Counted from the first letter of the stretch, positions 54,292 to 63,656 are shown. The stretch is 64,000 bases of DNA from Sulfurovum sp. AR (GCF_000296775.1 NZ_AJLE01000002.1:124001-188000), one strand, 5' to 3'. Translations and numbers: made by a program. Notes: generated by a model not told the origin, from the sequence alone.

Positions 54292-54438
54292 TGAACAAGT
54301 GTTCATTGTAAGAATCAGTTTAGGGTAAATAAAAGAACATTTGTTCATTTATAATTTATGTAATAAAATTAAATATGAACGTTTGTTCTTTTATGTTGAA
54401 TATCTCTACTTGACAAATGAACACTTGTTCACTATAAT
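54292..54438 (+). promoter_or_regulatory. Four phased TetR operators and the tetR promoter
   Basis: Four 14-base palindromes start at 54292 (TGAACAAGTGTTCA), 54334 (AGAACATTTGTTCA), 54376 (TGAACGTTTGTTCT) and 54418 (TGAACACTTGTTCA), each exactly 42 bases after the last, about four helical turns. The fourth fills the 17-base spacer between -35 TTGACA (54410-54415) and -10 TATAAT (54433-54438). The regulator would bind one face of the helix and shut its own promoter. Confidence 0.85.
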
Positions 54439-54456
54439 GTCACTAAAGGAGCCACA

Positions 54457-55110
54457 ATGAACGAGCAGAGCGTTAGTTCTTCCCCTACTAAAGGAAGTAA
54501 AACCAAAGATAAAATACTCAAAATATCCCTGAAACTCTTTTCTACTAAAGGATATAAGGCAACAACGGTTAGAGATATCGCTGGTGCTATGGATATGAAA
54601 CAAAGTGCACTTTATAACCACTTTAAGAACAAGGATGAGATCCTTGAAACACTGGTAAGTGAGCTTACCTCTTCTGCAATAGTGACTATATTTAGCGATA
54701 AAGAGGCCTCAGAGCTTCATAAACAAGGAAAGTCTTTGTTAATGTCTATTGCCACTACTTTTAAGCTTATAGGCTTTGACGGGCAAAATGAGGCACTTTT
54801 AAAGCTATTGATGCAGGAGATCTATAGAAATGAGCGTATCAGGGAGATCTATAACGAGTATTTCTACCAGGAGAACGTTAAAAAGCTCTCAAGCATCTTC
54901 TTTATGATGATGCAGGATGAGATGATCAAGTCCTCGGACCCTCTTTTACTGGCAAATGAGTTCATTTCTCCCCTATTTTTTTATCAGATGCAGGTTTCTT
55001 TGCTAAAATTAGATAAAAAATCGACCTCTTCAGTCGTCTCAATGTTCGAGAAACATGTAGATTTCTTCTGGGATAATATAAAACTGGAAAAACAAGAGAC
55101 CCTATTTTAG
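54457..55110 (+). CDS. TetR-family regulator
   Basis: A 217-residue protein. The DNA-binding domain spans about 18-65: KDKILKISLKLFSTKGYKAT, then TVRDIAGAMDMKQSALYNHFKNKDEIL. The C-terminal half is helical and would bind an unknown ligand. AAAGGAGCCACA precedes the ATG. The four operators just upstream show strong autoregulation. Methyltransferase and DUF2238 genes follow on the same strand with short gaps, which makes one operon likely. Confidence 0.9.
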   Translation: MNEQSVSSSPTKGSKTKDKILKISLKLFSTKGYKATTVRDIAGAMDMKQSALYNHFKNKDEILETLVSELTSSAIVTIFSDKEASELHKQGKSLLMSIATTFKLIGFDGQNEALLKLLMQEIYRNERIREIYNEYFYQENVKKLSSIFFMMMQDEMIKSSDPLLLANEFISPLFFYQMQVSLLKLDKKSTSSVVSMFEKHVDFFWDNIKLEKQETLF

Positions 55111-55139
55111 GGAAATACTAAATAATATTAAGGATTAGA

Positions 55140-55748
55140 ATGGAAACAAAAGTGGATCATTTCGCTGAAAAATCAAAAACGTGGGATATGAACAGCAAAC
55201 GCGTACAGAATGCACAAGGCATAGCCGAACTAATAGTAAATAATATTAAACTGGATAAATCTATGGAACTTATGGATTTTGGTGCAGGAACGGGGCTTTT
55301 AAGTTACTTTGTCGCCCCCTATGTAGAGAAAATCGTGGCTGTAGACAACTCCCCTTCTATGCTTCGAGAATTTCAAAGTAAATGCGGTCAATTCTCATGT
55401 AATACTGAAGTAATAGAGAAGGATCTGAGTACTGATACACTTGAACGAAAGTTTGATGGAATCATTTCATCCATGACGATCCACCATTTGGAAGATATTC
55501 CTGCCCTCTTCTCAAAATTCTATAAGATGCTGGATGAGCATGGCTTTATTGCTATTGCTGATCTGGATAGTGAAGATGGCACTTTCCATAGTGACAATGA
55601 AGGTGTCTTTCATTACGGTTTTGATCGACATTTGCTTGCAGAGTACGCTCAAAAAGCAGGATTCAAGGATGTGACCTTCAGTTTAGCCAATAAAATATCT
55701 AAACCACATGCCGAATTCACTGTTTTTTTAATGACAGCAAAGAAATAA
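55140..55748 (+). CDS. Class I SAM-dependent methyltransferase
   Basis: A 202-residue enzyme. The SAM site is MELMDFGAGTGLLSYFVAP near 44-60, the acidic residue is in IVAVDNSPSML, and the post-motif is DGIISSMTIHHLED. The substrate is unknown. It lies 29 bases after tetR and 16 bases before a membrane protein gene. The small size fits a small-molecule methyltransferase. Confidence 0.85.
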   Translation: METKVDHFAEKSKTWDMNSKRVQNAQGIAELIVNNIKLDKSMELMDFGAGTGLLSYFVAPYVEKIVAVDNSPSMLREFQSKCGQFSCNTEVIEKDLSTDTLERKFDGIISSMTIHHLEDIPALFSKFYKMLDEHGFIAIADLDSEDGTFHSDNEGVFHYGFDRHLLAEYAQKAGFKDVTFSLANKISKPHAEFTVFLMTAKK

Positions 55749-55764
55749 TATTAGAGAATATTAA

Positions 55765-56376
55765 ATGAAATATCTTTGGTTAGGTATCTTTATACCTGTT
55801 TTAATATGGTCTGCAGCTTTACCTAAAGATCCATTTACATGGTTTTTAGAAGTGTTACCGGTTTTCATAGGTTTGGTCATTTTACTTTTAACCTATAAAA
55901 AGTTTCCGTTAACTTCCCTACTCTATACACTTATATTAATTCATATGATAATTTTGATGGTGGGAGGACATTATACTTATGCTGAAGTCCCTCTGTTTGA
56001 CTGGATCAAAGAGGTTTTTGACCAAAATCGGAACAATTATGACAAGGTAGGTCATTTTGCACAGGGATTCATCCCTGCCATACTCGCCAGAGAGATACTG
56101 ATACGTAAACATATCGTACTAGGCAGTAAAATATGGCTAAATACCATCATTGTAAGCCTTGTTTTGGCATTTTCAGCCTTGTATGAACTTATAGAATGGT
56201 GGGTGGCTCTTGCTATTGGTGAAGATGCTGAAGCCTTCCTGGGAACACAGGGATATATGTGGGATACACAGTCAGATATGGGATATGCACTATTTGGAGC
56301 GATCATGGCGCTTATAATACTTTCTAGGGTCCATGACAAACAGTTAGACTTATTATCGCGGAGTCAAACTGCTTGA
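55765..56376 (+). CDS. DUF2238 (YjdF-like) membrane protein
   Basis: A 203-residue membrane protein with about six helices. YDKVGHFAQGFIPAILARE and LYELIEWWVALAIGEDAEAFLGTQGYMWDTQSDM are the DUF2238 landmarks, with conserved His, Glu and Asp residues inside the membrane region. The function is unknown. It completes the TetR-controlled unit. Confidence 0.85.
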   Translation: MKYLWLGIFIPVLIWSAALPKDPFTWFLEVLPVFIGLVILLLTYKKFPLTSLLYTLILIHMIILMVGGHYTYAEVPLFDWIKEVFDQNRNNYDKVGHFAQGFIPAILAREILIRKHIVLGSKIWLNTIIVSLVLAFSALYELIEWWVALAIGEDAEAFLGTQGYMWDTQSDMGYALFGAIMALIILSRVHDKQLDLLSRSQTA

Positions 56377-56391
56377 GCGTTAGGCGCAGTC

Positions 56392-56413
56392 CTGCCCCAC
56401 GGAACTGTGGCAG
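56392..56413. terminator. Hairpin between convergent genes
   Basis: CTGCCCCAC and GTGGCAG pair, with one bulged base, around GGAACT in the 39 bases between the convergent DUF2238 and Cache genes. The G+C of this spot is high for the window. Confidence 0.5.
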
Positions 56414-56415
56414 TG

Positions 56416-57927
56416 CTACTTCTTCTCATATGGGCGATAGGCTAGAACGACCCGCCATTCACGGTTGTGGAGTCTCACACTCTGCCAGATAGCATTTTTG
56501 ATGGCCTTTTTGTTGGACTCGGGTGAAAGATAGATATAGCTCCCTTCCCCTGCTGGATCAGAGACAATCTTCTTGCTGAGTTTTAGCAGGTTTCCGTAGC
56601 CTGCATAGATAGGATCGCTGAAAAGCATCCTACCGATCTCTCCCTTATCCTGATCGTAGAGTATCATACTGTCTGGCTGCATAATCCAGAGTTCATAATC
56701 ATCGGGGATCGTGGTTTTCTTAAGCAGAGAATCGACCAGCAGTTCAGGGCGGATCAAGAGGTTGATAGAGCCTGAGAATCTCTTCTTATTGTCGTAGATT
56801 GGACGGGATACGACCACTGCCGTAAAATGTTCGACGGCTGTAAATCCGCTGCTGAGCAGTGGTTCAGGTTTTTTCAGCATGGCCTTGATATGCTTCTGGG
56901 AACTTATGTCCGTATTCTCGAAGTTCTTGTATTCACGTGGCTCTACCAGTCGCATTATTCCCTTCGCATCGATAAAAGAGGCTTCGACAATATCGGAGCT
57001 CTCATCAAGAAGGGTGTTGAGAAGTCTTCTGATCTCACTTTCTTTTTTGACATCCACCCTACTTTTCTCGATCAATGTTGCCAGTGATTCGTCAATATGG
57101 TTCAAACGGTTTTGCAGATCGGGTACAAAGCGATCGAGCGAAAGTTTAAGTTGTGGTGGAGTCACTGCTTTTGCCCCCTCAATCTTGGCAAGGAACATCC
57201 ACCATTCCATATTTTGCAGTTTCTGGTAATATCCGTGACGGAGGTTGTCCAGCTCATACTGCACGGGTCCGCTTTCCGTTTTTATTGCTTCTGAAATGGC
57301 ATCATGCAGTGATTCACTCCCCTGTGTGAGAGCATTCATAAAGATAAAATCACTGTCGTTGTCAAGCATCATCATCCCCTCTGAGTTCAGGACAAACCAG
57401 GTGTAGTCATAGGGTAAATCAAATTCGCGGTTGAGTTTATCATGCAGCTCATCCAGGAAGATCGAGGCACCAAGTGCACCTGTCACTTTACCATCTGTCG
57501 CTATGGGAGCAGCCATCAGAGCTGATTTCTTCCCGGAAGAACGGCTGTAGATAGGATAACCCATCACTGTGTTGTCGGCAAAGAGCGACTTAAAATAACC
57601 CCGGTTGCTCAGATTTAGATTGGTGTAGTCAAGTGTTACAGTGTAGTAGTTGCCATCGGGCAGAACATAGAAATAGACCCCCGGCGTAACTTCTTTTAGC
57701 TGTTTCAGGTAGTCTTTGATCCCTTCCCAATCGCCGTTTTTAGCCTCAGGAGTAGAGGCGATCAGTTCAAGAGACGATAGTGTATTCATTAACACAGTAT
57801 CCAGATAGTTCGATGCCGCGTTGAGTGTGGTTTTTGGAACTGCTGTCTGCTGGATTGGAACAGCTTCTGCTGCCAAAGATGCGTTTGCCAAGATGCAAAT
57901 AAACAGTGTTGAAATGATCTTTTTCAT
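56416..57927 (-). CDS. Periplasmic Cache-domain sensor without output domain
   Basis: About 503 residues from the ATG at 57927 (GAAGGAGAAAAA upstream). It has a signal peptide (STLFICILANASLA) and two Cache-like sensor regions: one about 25-230 (GVYFYVLPDGNYYTVTLDYTN, then YFKSLFADNTVMGYPIYSRSSGKK) and a second about 260-500 (EASFIDAKGIMRLVEPREYKN, then AVVVSRPIYDNKKRFSGSINLL). No kinase, GGDEF or chemoreceptor part follows, so it must signal through another protein or act as a ligand-binding protein. Confidence 0.7.
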   Translation of the reverse strand: MKKIISTLFICILANASLAAEAVPIQQTAVPKTTLNAASNYLDTVLMNTLSSLELIASTPEAKNGDWEGIKDYLKQLKEVTPGVYFYVLPDGNYYTVTLDYTNLNLSNRGYFKSLFADNTVMGYPIYSRSSGKKSALMAAPIATDGKVTGALGASIFLDELHDKLNREFDLPYDYTWFVLNSEGMMMLDNDSDFIFMNALTQGSESLHDAISEAIKTESGPVQYELDNLRHGYYQKLQNMEWWMFLAKIEGAKAVTPPQLKLSLDRFVPDLQNRLNHIDESLATLIEKSRVDVKKESEIRRLLNTLLDESSDIVEASFIDAKGIMRLVEPREYKNFENTDISSQKHIKAMLKKPEPLLSSGFTAVEHFTAVVVSRPIYDNKKRFSGSINLLIRPELLVDSLLKKTTIPDDYELWIMQPDSMILYDQDKGEIGRMLFSDPIYAGYGNLLKLSKKIVSDPAGEGSYIYLSPESNKKAIKNAIWQSVRLHNREWRVVLAYRPYEKK

Positions 57928-58275
57928 TTTTTCTCCTTCAATCTCTCTCATAACAAAACATTTATGGCCTGTCACTTATTCTCTAGAAACATCATTGAAC
58001 GATTTAATGTATAACTAACTTATTCTAGCATATTTTTTACTTCAAAATTCAGGTATAAATTTTGAGGTCATTCGATAGCTAAAATTTTTTAGAAACTTAC
58101 TTTAGAACTATTGTAGTACCTGTACTTTTATCTCACTTAGATGATGTACAGCTGAGAACTAGTGCCTTGAGATGAATATAGAGGAAAATTTGATTCAAGA
58201 TTACTTTTTCACAAATGCTTCATGCATTTTTTGTATAATTAAATGATAATAACTCACATAAATAAAGGATCTTAC

Positions 58276-58728
58276 ATGAAAAAAGCATTTTTGACCGTTG
58301 GTACATTAGCATTTTTAGCTTCCCCTTCACTATTTGCAGTAGATGCTATAAAAACACAAACAACGCTTCAAACACAACAAATGTTACAAAATGGTGCAGG
58401 TATGGGTGGTAAAAAACAATATAAACATCTATACAAACATCAATATGAGTATCAGGGTACTAACAGTAAACAGCAAGGTGCAGGAACGGGTCAGGGTAAA
58501 GGGAATATGACAGGTGGTATGGGTCAAGGCAAAGGCCAAGGTAATATGTCTGGTCAAGGTAAAGGCCAAAGGAATATGACAGGTGGTATGGGTCAAGGTA
58601 AAGGCCAAGGGAATATGTCAGGTATGGGCCAAGGCAATAGAGGTGGAAAAGGTATGCAAGGGAATGGTGGTAAAAAAGGTGGAAATGGTATGAGAGGCGG
58701 TAAAGGCGGTGGTGGAGGAAAACGGTAA
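58276..58728 (+). CDS. Secreted Gly/Gln/Met/Lys repeat protein
   Basis: About 150 residues. A signal peptide (MKKAFLTVGTLAFLASPSLF) is followed by KQYKHLYKHQYEYQG and then low-complexity repeats of the type GMGQGKGQGNMSG or NMTG in tandem, ending in a Gly/Lys-rich tail. AAAGGATCTTAC precedes the ATG at 58276. Methionine and histidine residues might bind copper, but that is a guess. A TATAAT-like box (TGTATAATTAAA) lies near 58230. The stretch 57928-58275 holds no other feature. Confidence 0.7.
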   Translation: MKKAFLTVGTLAFLASPSLFAVDAIKTQTTLQTQQMLQNGAGMGGKKQYKHLYKHQYEYQGTNSKQQGAGTGQGKGNMTGGMGQGKGQGNMSGQGKGQRNMTGGMGQGKGQGNMSGMGQGNRGGKGMQGNGGKKGGNGMRGGKGGGGGKR

Positions 58729-58776
58729 TAATATCAGTCTGATACACCTTTCTACATTTATCACACAGCGGCTCTA

Positions 58777-58808
58777 AGGGTGTTTCTTTAAGAGATGCCC
58801 TTTTTTTA
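58777..58808 (+). terminator. Intrinsic terminator of the repeat-protein gene
   Basis: AGGGTGTTTCT pairs with AGAGATGCCCT (counting G-U pairs) around a short loop and is followed by a run of T. It lies 49 bases after the stop. Confidence 0.75.
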
Positions 58809-58986
58809 CTTAGTGATTATATTGTATAAAAGTAACAATAAACAGGTTGAATAGACCCATTAACATCATAGTTATCACAAATGATTTTTCATGTTTTTTC
58901 CAACGATTGACATTTATTACTGTTAATAGTACTTTTTTCATTTTCACCCTTCCCCGATTCTTCATTGAAAATATAACATTTTGATG

Positions 58987-59011
58987 TCATATTTATGTAA
59001 CATAAATATGA
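58987..59011. promoter_or_regulatory. 25-base perfect palindrome
   Basis: TCATATTTATGT, A, ACATAAATATGA is perfectly symmetric. It stands in the 388-base stretch 58729-59117 between the repeat-protein gene and the convergent DUF3365 gene, with no gene start nearby on either side. It may be an operator of a lost gene or a weak hairpin. Apart from the terminator at 58777, the rest of this stretch shows nothing. Confidence 0.5.
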
Positions 59012-59117
59012 ACTATTTGAAATAAAGTGTCAATTGCTAGAGAAGGATATGAATGGATATTATAGTAGTATCACCTTATGGCAGAAAGATGGGTGACATC
59101 TTCCTGTCAGGTTTGTT

Positions 59118-59690
59118 TTAACGTTTTTTGATCTCTGAAACGATGACTCCCCTAAATGCACCTAAAGTGTAGTGACTCGCATTCTCATCAGGATATGATT
59201 CATGTATCACTGCTTGTATCTCAGGAGAGATGTTCTCACCGTGACACTTGAGACATGCTGTTTCTGCTATCAATGGTTTATAGTAACGTGTGGCTTCTTT
59301 GGTGTTCACTTTTCTTACCATCATCGCTGTGGCTCTTTTATTTTGGATTGAATCCTCAATCTCTTTCATGATTTCAATATCTTTTGTATCAGGCTTATTG
59401 ATACTATTTCTTGTTCTCAGAGAAGTTCTTCTTACTTTGGCATAGTCCGGTAGCTGTGTATTGACTTCATTGGTAATAAGTTGTGCTTGTGCTGTACAAA
59501 AACCAATGGCACTCAAACCACTCGGATCCGCCTGAAGTTGTGCTTTCAGTTGACTTTTAAGTGTCCCTCCAAGCATCTTGATATACTTGATACCTTCTTG
59601 TGTTTGACTTAGAGCTTGCGTACCATGGTTCTGTGATGCATGTATACCTGCAGTACACACTAAAGATGCAATAAATAGTTGTAATTTCAT
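59118..59690 (-). CDS. DUF3365 haem protein, secreted
   Basis: A 190-residue protein with a signal peptide (FIASLVCTAGIHA), the LKSQLKAQLQADPSGLSAIGFC region and a single c-type haem site CLKCH near 150. This matches DUF3365 (Tll0287-like) domains, which bind haem in sensors or small redox carriers. It stands alone, with AGGTATCTCT before the start. Confidence 0.8.
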   Translation of the reverse strand: MKLQLFIASLVCTAGIHASQNHGTQALSQTQEGIKYIKMLGGTLKSQLKAQLQADPSGLSAIGFCTAQAQLITNEVNTQLPDYAKVRRTSLRTRNSINKPDTKDIEIMKEIEDSIQNKRATAMMVRKVNTKEATRYYKPLIAETACLKCHGENISPEIQAVIHESYPDENASHYTLGAFRGVIVSEIKKR

Positions 59691-59728
59691 AGAGATACCT
59701 TTTAGTTTGGGATATTTTTAAATTCTAC

Positions 59729-60664
59729 TCAAATAATCTTTGTGGCAGTTAAAAAAATATACTGCTTCCCTGTCAGTGTGACTCTGAACTTCTTCTGCTG
59801 CAGGTACTTTTTGCAAAAAATGATATCATTAAAAAGCAGTGACATTTCACTCATTGCATAATTGGGTGCCTTGGCCCCATAGATCATCTCTCCACCTATC
59901 CATCTACTGTTTGGAAAACCTAAGATGATAGCGGCATCTTTTTCAAGATAGTTTTGCACCAATGACATAAAAAAAGGCTTGAAATTGATACTTGGACTTT
60001 GCAATGTTCCTATGCTTACAAGTAGATCGAATTTCCCTAGATTTAAACGCTCTAAGACATTGATATCATGTGTATGAAATGTCACATTCTCTTCAGGAAA
60101 ACATTTTTCAGCATAGGTAATAGCAGATTTTGAGTGGTCAATACCTACAAGCTTCATTTTTTCATAGGTGAGTGTATCTAAACTATTTTTGATGATCTTG
60201 AACTCATCTCCTGTATTGATACCAAGGTTCAGGATTGATCTTCTTTGAGTGAGCCTGGCATTTTTCAGGGCTTGAGTATAGTAGTAAAGAAATGCTGGCT
60301 CTTCCATTTTTTGTATTTGAGAAAAATGTGACTCCACACCATATTTCTCTTCTTTGGAACTTGGGGATTCACTATGAAAAGAGCGTTGTGTCTCTAGCTT
60401 TTTAAAATGGAGTTTTACTAGAGGATAGGTACTTTTTGTAGGAGTCATCATTTTGCACATTAAAAGTTCTGCCAGGTCTGTCCATGATTTGTAGCCCCGA
60501 TAAACATAGCTTTCTCCTGCTATCTCTAATATCTTACCGGCATACCCTTCTCCAAGATCTGGATCAACTGTTTCAAAGCTGATATATTCCCCTGCTTCAC
60601 ATGCCTTTGACTTTACACTGAGTATTGTGAGGATATCTTGCATTGATTGGGTGGTAAATATCAA
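59729..60664 (-). CDS. SAM-dependent methyltransferase-like protein
   Basis: A 311-residue protein. The first 100 residues are of unknown type. The Rossmann part has ILNLGINTGDEF near 145 (motif I), LVGIDHSKSAITYAEKCFP near 175 and FDLLVSIGTLQSPS near 213. The TTG start at 60664 is supported by ACGGAG seven bases upstream on the minus strand. The substrate is unknown; motif I lacks the usual GxGxG, so activity is likely but not certain. Confidence 0.7.
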   Translation of the reverse strand: MIFTTQSMQDILTILSVKSKACEAGEYISFETVDPDLGEGYAGKILEIAGESYVYRGYKSWTDLAELLMCKMMTPTKSTYPLVKLHFKKLETQRSFHSESPSSKEEKYGVESHFSQIQKMEEPAFLYYYTQALKNARLTQRRSILNLGINTGDEFKIIKNSLDTLTYEKMKLVGIDHSKSAITYAEKCFPEENVTFHTHDINVLERLNLGKFDLLVSIGTLQSPSINFKPFFMSLVQNYLEKDAAIILGFPNSRWIGGEMIYGAKAPNYAMSEMSLLFNDIIFCKKYLQQKKFRVTLTGKQYIFLTATKII

Positions 60665-60886
60665 ATGAATACTCCGTATTTGAATATAATATTATTTAGT
60701 ATTAGGGTAATGTTGGCTTGTAATGGTGTATTTTATCATAGATGTTTGAAAGGTGAGTTTGTATGTTATATGATGACCCATTTCCACAAAAAGTGGGAAT
60801 GGGTTGGACAAGCATCAATTATATATCTCGTCTCTTCATTGACTCTAGACTGTTTCTTGTCTCCTTATAGCTATAGATTTCTCTTG

Positions 60887-61180
60887 TTAGCCAAAGGTGA
60901 CACAGGCTTGAGTATGATGTATCGTTTTATGTAAAAGAAACTCTTTTCTACTGATAGCGCCATCGTTATCGGCATCTATCTCTGTAAATGAATGGGCTTC
61001 TCCTGCATTCTTAAGCATTCGACCTTCTGCGGCCCTCTGTTCCATACGAATAGTACGGGCTTTTTCCAATTCACTTTGGGTGATCTTGCCATCATTGTTA
61101 AGATCAAATTCGGAAAACCTAGGTTGATCTATAGCCCATACACCCGAAGCGAACAGTGCTATGATTATTAGCTTTTTCAT
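60887..61180 (-). CDS. Secreted EF-hand protein, two loops
   Basis: A 97-residue protein with a signal peptide (LIIIALFASGVWA) and two EF-hand calcium loops, DLNNDGKITQSE and DADNDGAISRKE. It is a paralogue of the protein at 61381-62031, sharing the segment NDGKITQSELExAR and the RMLKNAG region. It is likely a periplasmic calcium-binding protein. Confidence 0.85.
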   Translation of the reverse strand: MKKLIIIALFASGVWAIDQPRFSEFDLNNDGKITQSELEKARTIRMEQRAAEGRMLKNAGEAHSFTEIDADNDGAISRKEFLLHKTIHHTQACVTFG

Positions 61181-61380
61181 GGTTTTTTCCTATGAAATTG
61201 GATTTATTTTCTCTGTATCAGAAAATTATCCTACTCTATCACTTTAGTGTGTAAAGTATGTGTATTGAAGAGGATAATATGGTAAAAGATATTGAAGAAA
61301 ATATTGTTTATATCTGCTATTCCCACCACTCTGTGGGAATAAACAGTATATATATCTATTAAAATGTAGAAGTGTTAAGA

Positions 61381-62031
61381 TTAGGGACAATTTCCTGACG
61401 GACAATTTCCTCTGTTTTTCATTCTCTGAGTTTGGTGTACATTGAATTCCTCCTGGCTGATGACTCCATCCTTATTAGTATCGATCTCTGCAAAGCTGGA
61501 TGCATTTCTCATCATACTTTTTCTTTGTCCCATACCTGTGCTTGGACAATTTCCAGTACATTTTTTCATCTGTTCTGTTTGATGTATCTGGAACTCTTCT
61601 TTGTTTAATGCACCGTCGTTGTTTTTATCCATATCGGAAAATGCCGGAGCCTTTCCTGCATTTCTCAACATTTTACCCTCTTTGGCTTTCTGGCTCATAC
61701 GTTTTGCACGTGCTTCTTCCAATTCGCTTTGGGTGATCTTGCCATCATTGTTAAGATCATATTCTTCAAACGTTGGCTGCATAATATGTTTACAACAGTT
61801 ACGCTTACTCGTCATACCCATACCTTTCCCCATACCGTTTGTCCTCATATATTTTTGTCGTTCTTCAGGAGTCATACTCTGCATACGTTTTTGCATCTCT
61901 TGCTGGAAAGCAGGACGATCATCCACAGGTACACTTCCTCGCATGTTCATCATCTCTTCTGTACTCATATTGGAAAAATCTGCAGCCCACGCTACTGAAG
62001 CCAATAGTCCAATCATTATTATATTTTTCAT
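61381..62031 (-). CDS. Secreted EF-hand protein, three loops
   Basis: A 216-residue protein with a signal peptide (IIMIGLLASVAWA), a Met-rich N-terminal part (MSTEEMMNMRGS, MGKGMGM) and three EF-hand loops: DLNNDGKITQSE, DKNNDGALNKEE and DTNKDGVISQEE. Pairs of cysteines occur between the loops and at the end (GNCPSGNCP). The Met-rich part recalls the repeat protein at 58276. Confidence 0.85.
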   Translation of the reverse strand: MKNIIMIGLLASVAWAADFSNMSTEEMMNMRGSVPVDDRPAFQQEMQKRMQSMTPEERQKYMRTNGMGKGMGMTSKRNCCKHIMQPTFEEYDLNNDGKITQSELEEARAKRMSQKAKEGKMLRNAGKAPAFSDMDKNNDGALNKEEFQIHQTEQMKKCTGNCPSTGMGQRKSMMRNASSFAEIDTNKDGVISQEEFNVHQTQRMKNRGNCPSGNCP

Positions 62032-62179
62032 TTATTTGTTCCTTTCATTCCTTGGGTTTGTTTTTTTCTATTAGAATGTGACAATATTGTACTCTATTTT
62101 ATATGTATTATTTGTGAAATTGATGAGGGGTTTATGCGATTTTTTGTTATGATGTTGATTATTTTAGAAGGAATCTTCA

Positions 62180-63415
62180 GTGTCAAAGTATGATCTCATC
62201 GTAGTAGGTTCCGGGGCAGCAGGTATGATGGCTGCCATTACTGCTGCACGTGCAGGCAACTCTGTACTGCTTTTGGAAAAACTCTCCAAGATAGGCGCAA
62301 AACTCAAAGCCACAGGTGGTGGACGCTGCAACCTGACCAACACACTTTCAAATGAAGATTTTATGGCACGTTTTGGACGGGACGGACGTTTTATGACCCC
62401 CGCTCTGGAAGCTTTGGACCATAAAGCACTGATGACATTTTTTAAAGAGATTGGTGTGGAGAGCCATGCTCCCGATGGATATAGGGTTTTCCCTGTAACC
62501 CATAGCTCTTCTACGATCATACATGCAATGGAAAAGGAGATGCAACACCTTGGTGTAAAAGTATTGTGCTCACAAAAAGTTGAGACATTGGAGCATGATG
62601 GTGAGAAGGTTACCGGTGTTAAGACAGTTACAGATACATTCATAGGTGATAATATTGTGATCGCTACAGGCGGGTTGGGTTATCCTGTATTGGGAGCTGA
62701 GGGTGACGGTTACCCCATAGCAAAATCTGTAGGACATAAAGTAACCGATCTCTACCCTGCTATGATGCCACTTAAAACAAAAGAGACCTGGGTAGAAAAC
62801 TGTAGGGCAGATACCATTGCAAAGGTCGCTATGCATGTTAATATGAAAAAATATAAAAGACTCTCTGCCAAAGGAGATCTCATCTTTACCAAAGGTGGTA
62901 TACGCGGTCCGGTGGTCCTTGATTTCTCCAGAGAGATCACTCCTCTTTTGAGTAAATTTGATGAAGTGCCTATACTCGCAAACTTTACCAAAGGGATGAA
63001 TGAAGAGCAGATCCGTGACCATTTCAAGCAGGAACTGCTCAAAGATCCTCACCGTAACACACTACAACTGCTTCAAACCCTCCTTCCTGAGTCTGTCAGT
63101 TTGGAACTCTGCAAACTTGCTGAAGTTGACCCTGCTCTGGCTTTGGGTAAGCAGGCGGGTTCGGCAAGAGATAGACTCATCAGACTTCTGGCATGGACGC
63201 CGCTTACCATAAATGGACATGATGGTTTTAAAATGGCTATGATCACCCGTGGGGGCATCCATCTCAAGGAGATTGATCCTTATACCATGCAAAGTAAGAA
63301 AATAAAGGGACTCTATTTCTGCGGGGAGATCATGAATCTTGATGGCCCCTGCGGCGGATATAATCTACAATGGTCATTTGCCAGTGGATATTTGGCAGGT
63401 ATGTTAAGATCATAG
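62180..63415 (+). CDS. HI0933-type FAD-dependent oxidoreductase
   Basis: A 411-residue flavoprotein. The dinucleotide site is LIVVGSGAAGMMAAITAARAG at 6-26, followed by KLKATGGGRCNLTN, NIVIATGGLGYPV, FTKGGIRGPVVLDFSR and a closing CGEIMNLDGPCGGYNLQWSFASG, all landmarks of the HI0933/YhiN group. The reaction is not established. The GTG start has AGAAGGAATCTTCA upstream. Confidence 0.9.
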   Translation: MSKYDLIVVGSGAAGMMAAITAARAGNSVLLLEKLSKIGAKLKATGGGRCNLTNTLSNEDFMARFGRDGRFMTPALEALDHKALMTFFKEIGVESHAPDGYRVFPVTHSSSTIIHAMEKEMQHLGVKVLCSQKVETLEHDGEKVTGVKTVTDTFIGDNIVIATGGLGYPVLGAEGDGYPIAKSVGHKVTDLYPAMMPLKTKETWVENCRADTIAKVAMHVNMKKYKRLSAKGDLIFTKGGIRGPVVLDFSREITPLLSKFDEVPILANFTKGMNEEQIRDHFKQELLKDPHRNTLQLLQTLLPESVSLELCKLAEVDPALALGKQAGSARDRLIRLLAWTPLTINGHDGFKMAMITRGGIHLKEIDPYTMQSKKIKGLYFCGEIMNLDGPCGGYNLQWSFASGYLAGMLRS

Positions 63416-63462
63416 AACATTAAAATGTCTCAATGTGTAAGCCTCTCCAAGAAGAAAATAGG

Positions 63463-63496
63463 AAACCTTATAAAATTATATATTTTATAAGGTTTT
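63463..63496. repeat. Array-type site S9 near the right end
   Basis: AAACCTTATAAAA, TTATATA, TTTTATAAGGTTTT: full arms and a changed centre, 47 bases after the flavoprotein stop. It could be that gene's terminator. About 160 bases later the composition changes sharply. A small stem TTACAGTT/AACTGTAA is at 63554-63578. Confidence 0.65.
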
Positions 63497-63656
63497 GAAA
63501 ATAAGACTATTAGAAGAAGTCTTAAATTATCTCTAAATTCTGGTTTATATAGATTACAGTTTCTGCTTTGAACTGTAATGTCCACACTGAAATTTGCTAA
63601 ATGGGCTTTACGTGGCAGTTTCCTGTTCGGTATCACAACACTATTCTTTCTCTTCC

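Noticed and set aside
56379-56385. GTTAGGC, which matches the core of classical integron attC sites
   Set aside because: No partner RYYYAAC box or long imperfect palindrome is found near it, and it lies just after an ordinary gene; a chance match is more likely.
60647-60934. Plus-strand 95-codon frame between the methyltransferase and EF-hand genes
   Set aside because: It overlaps both genes on the other strand, has no ribosome site and reads as cysteine- and aromatic-rich non-protein sequence.
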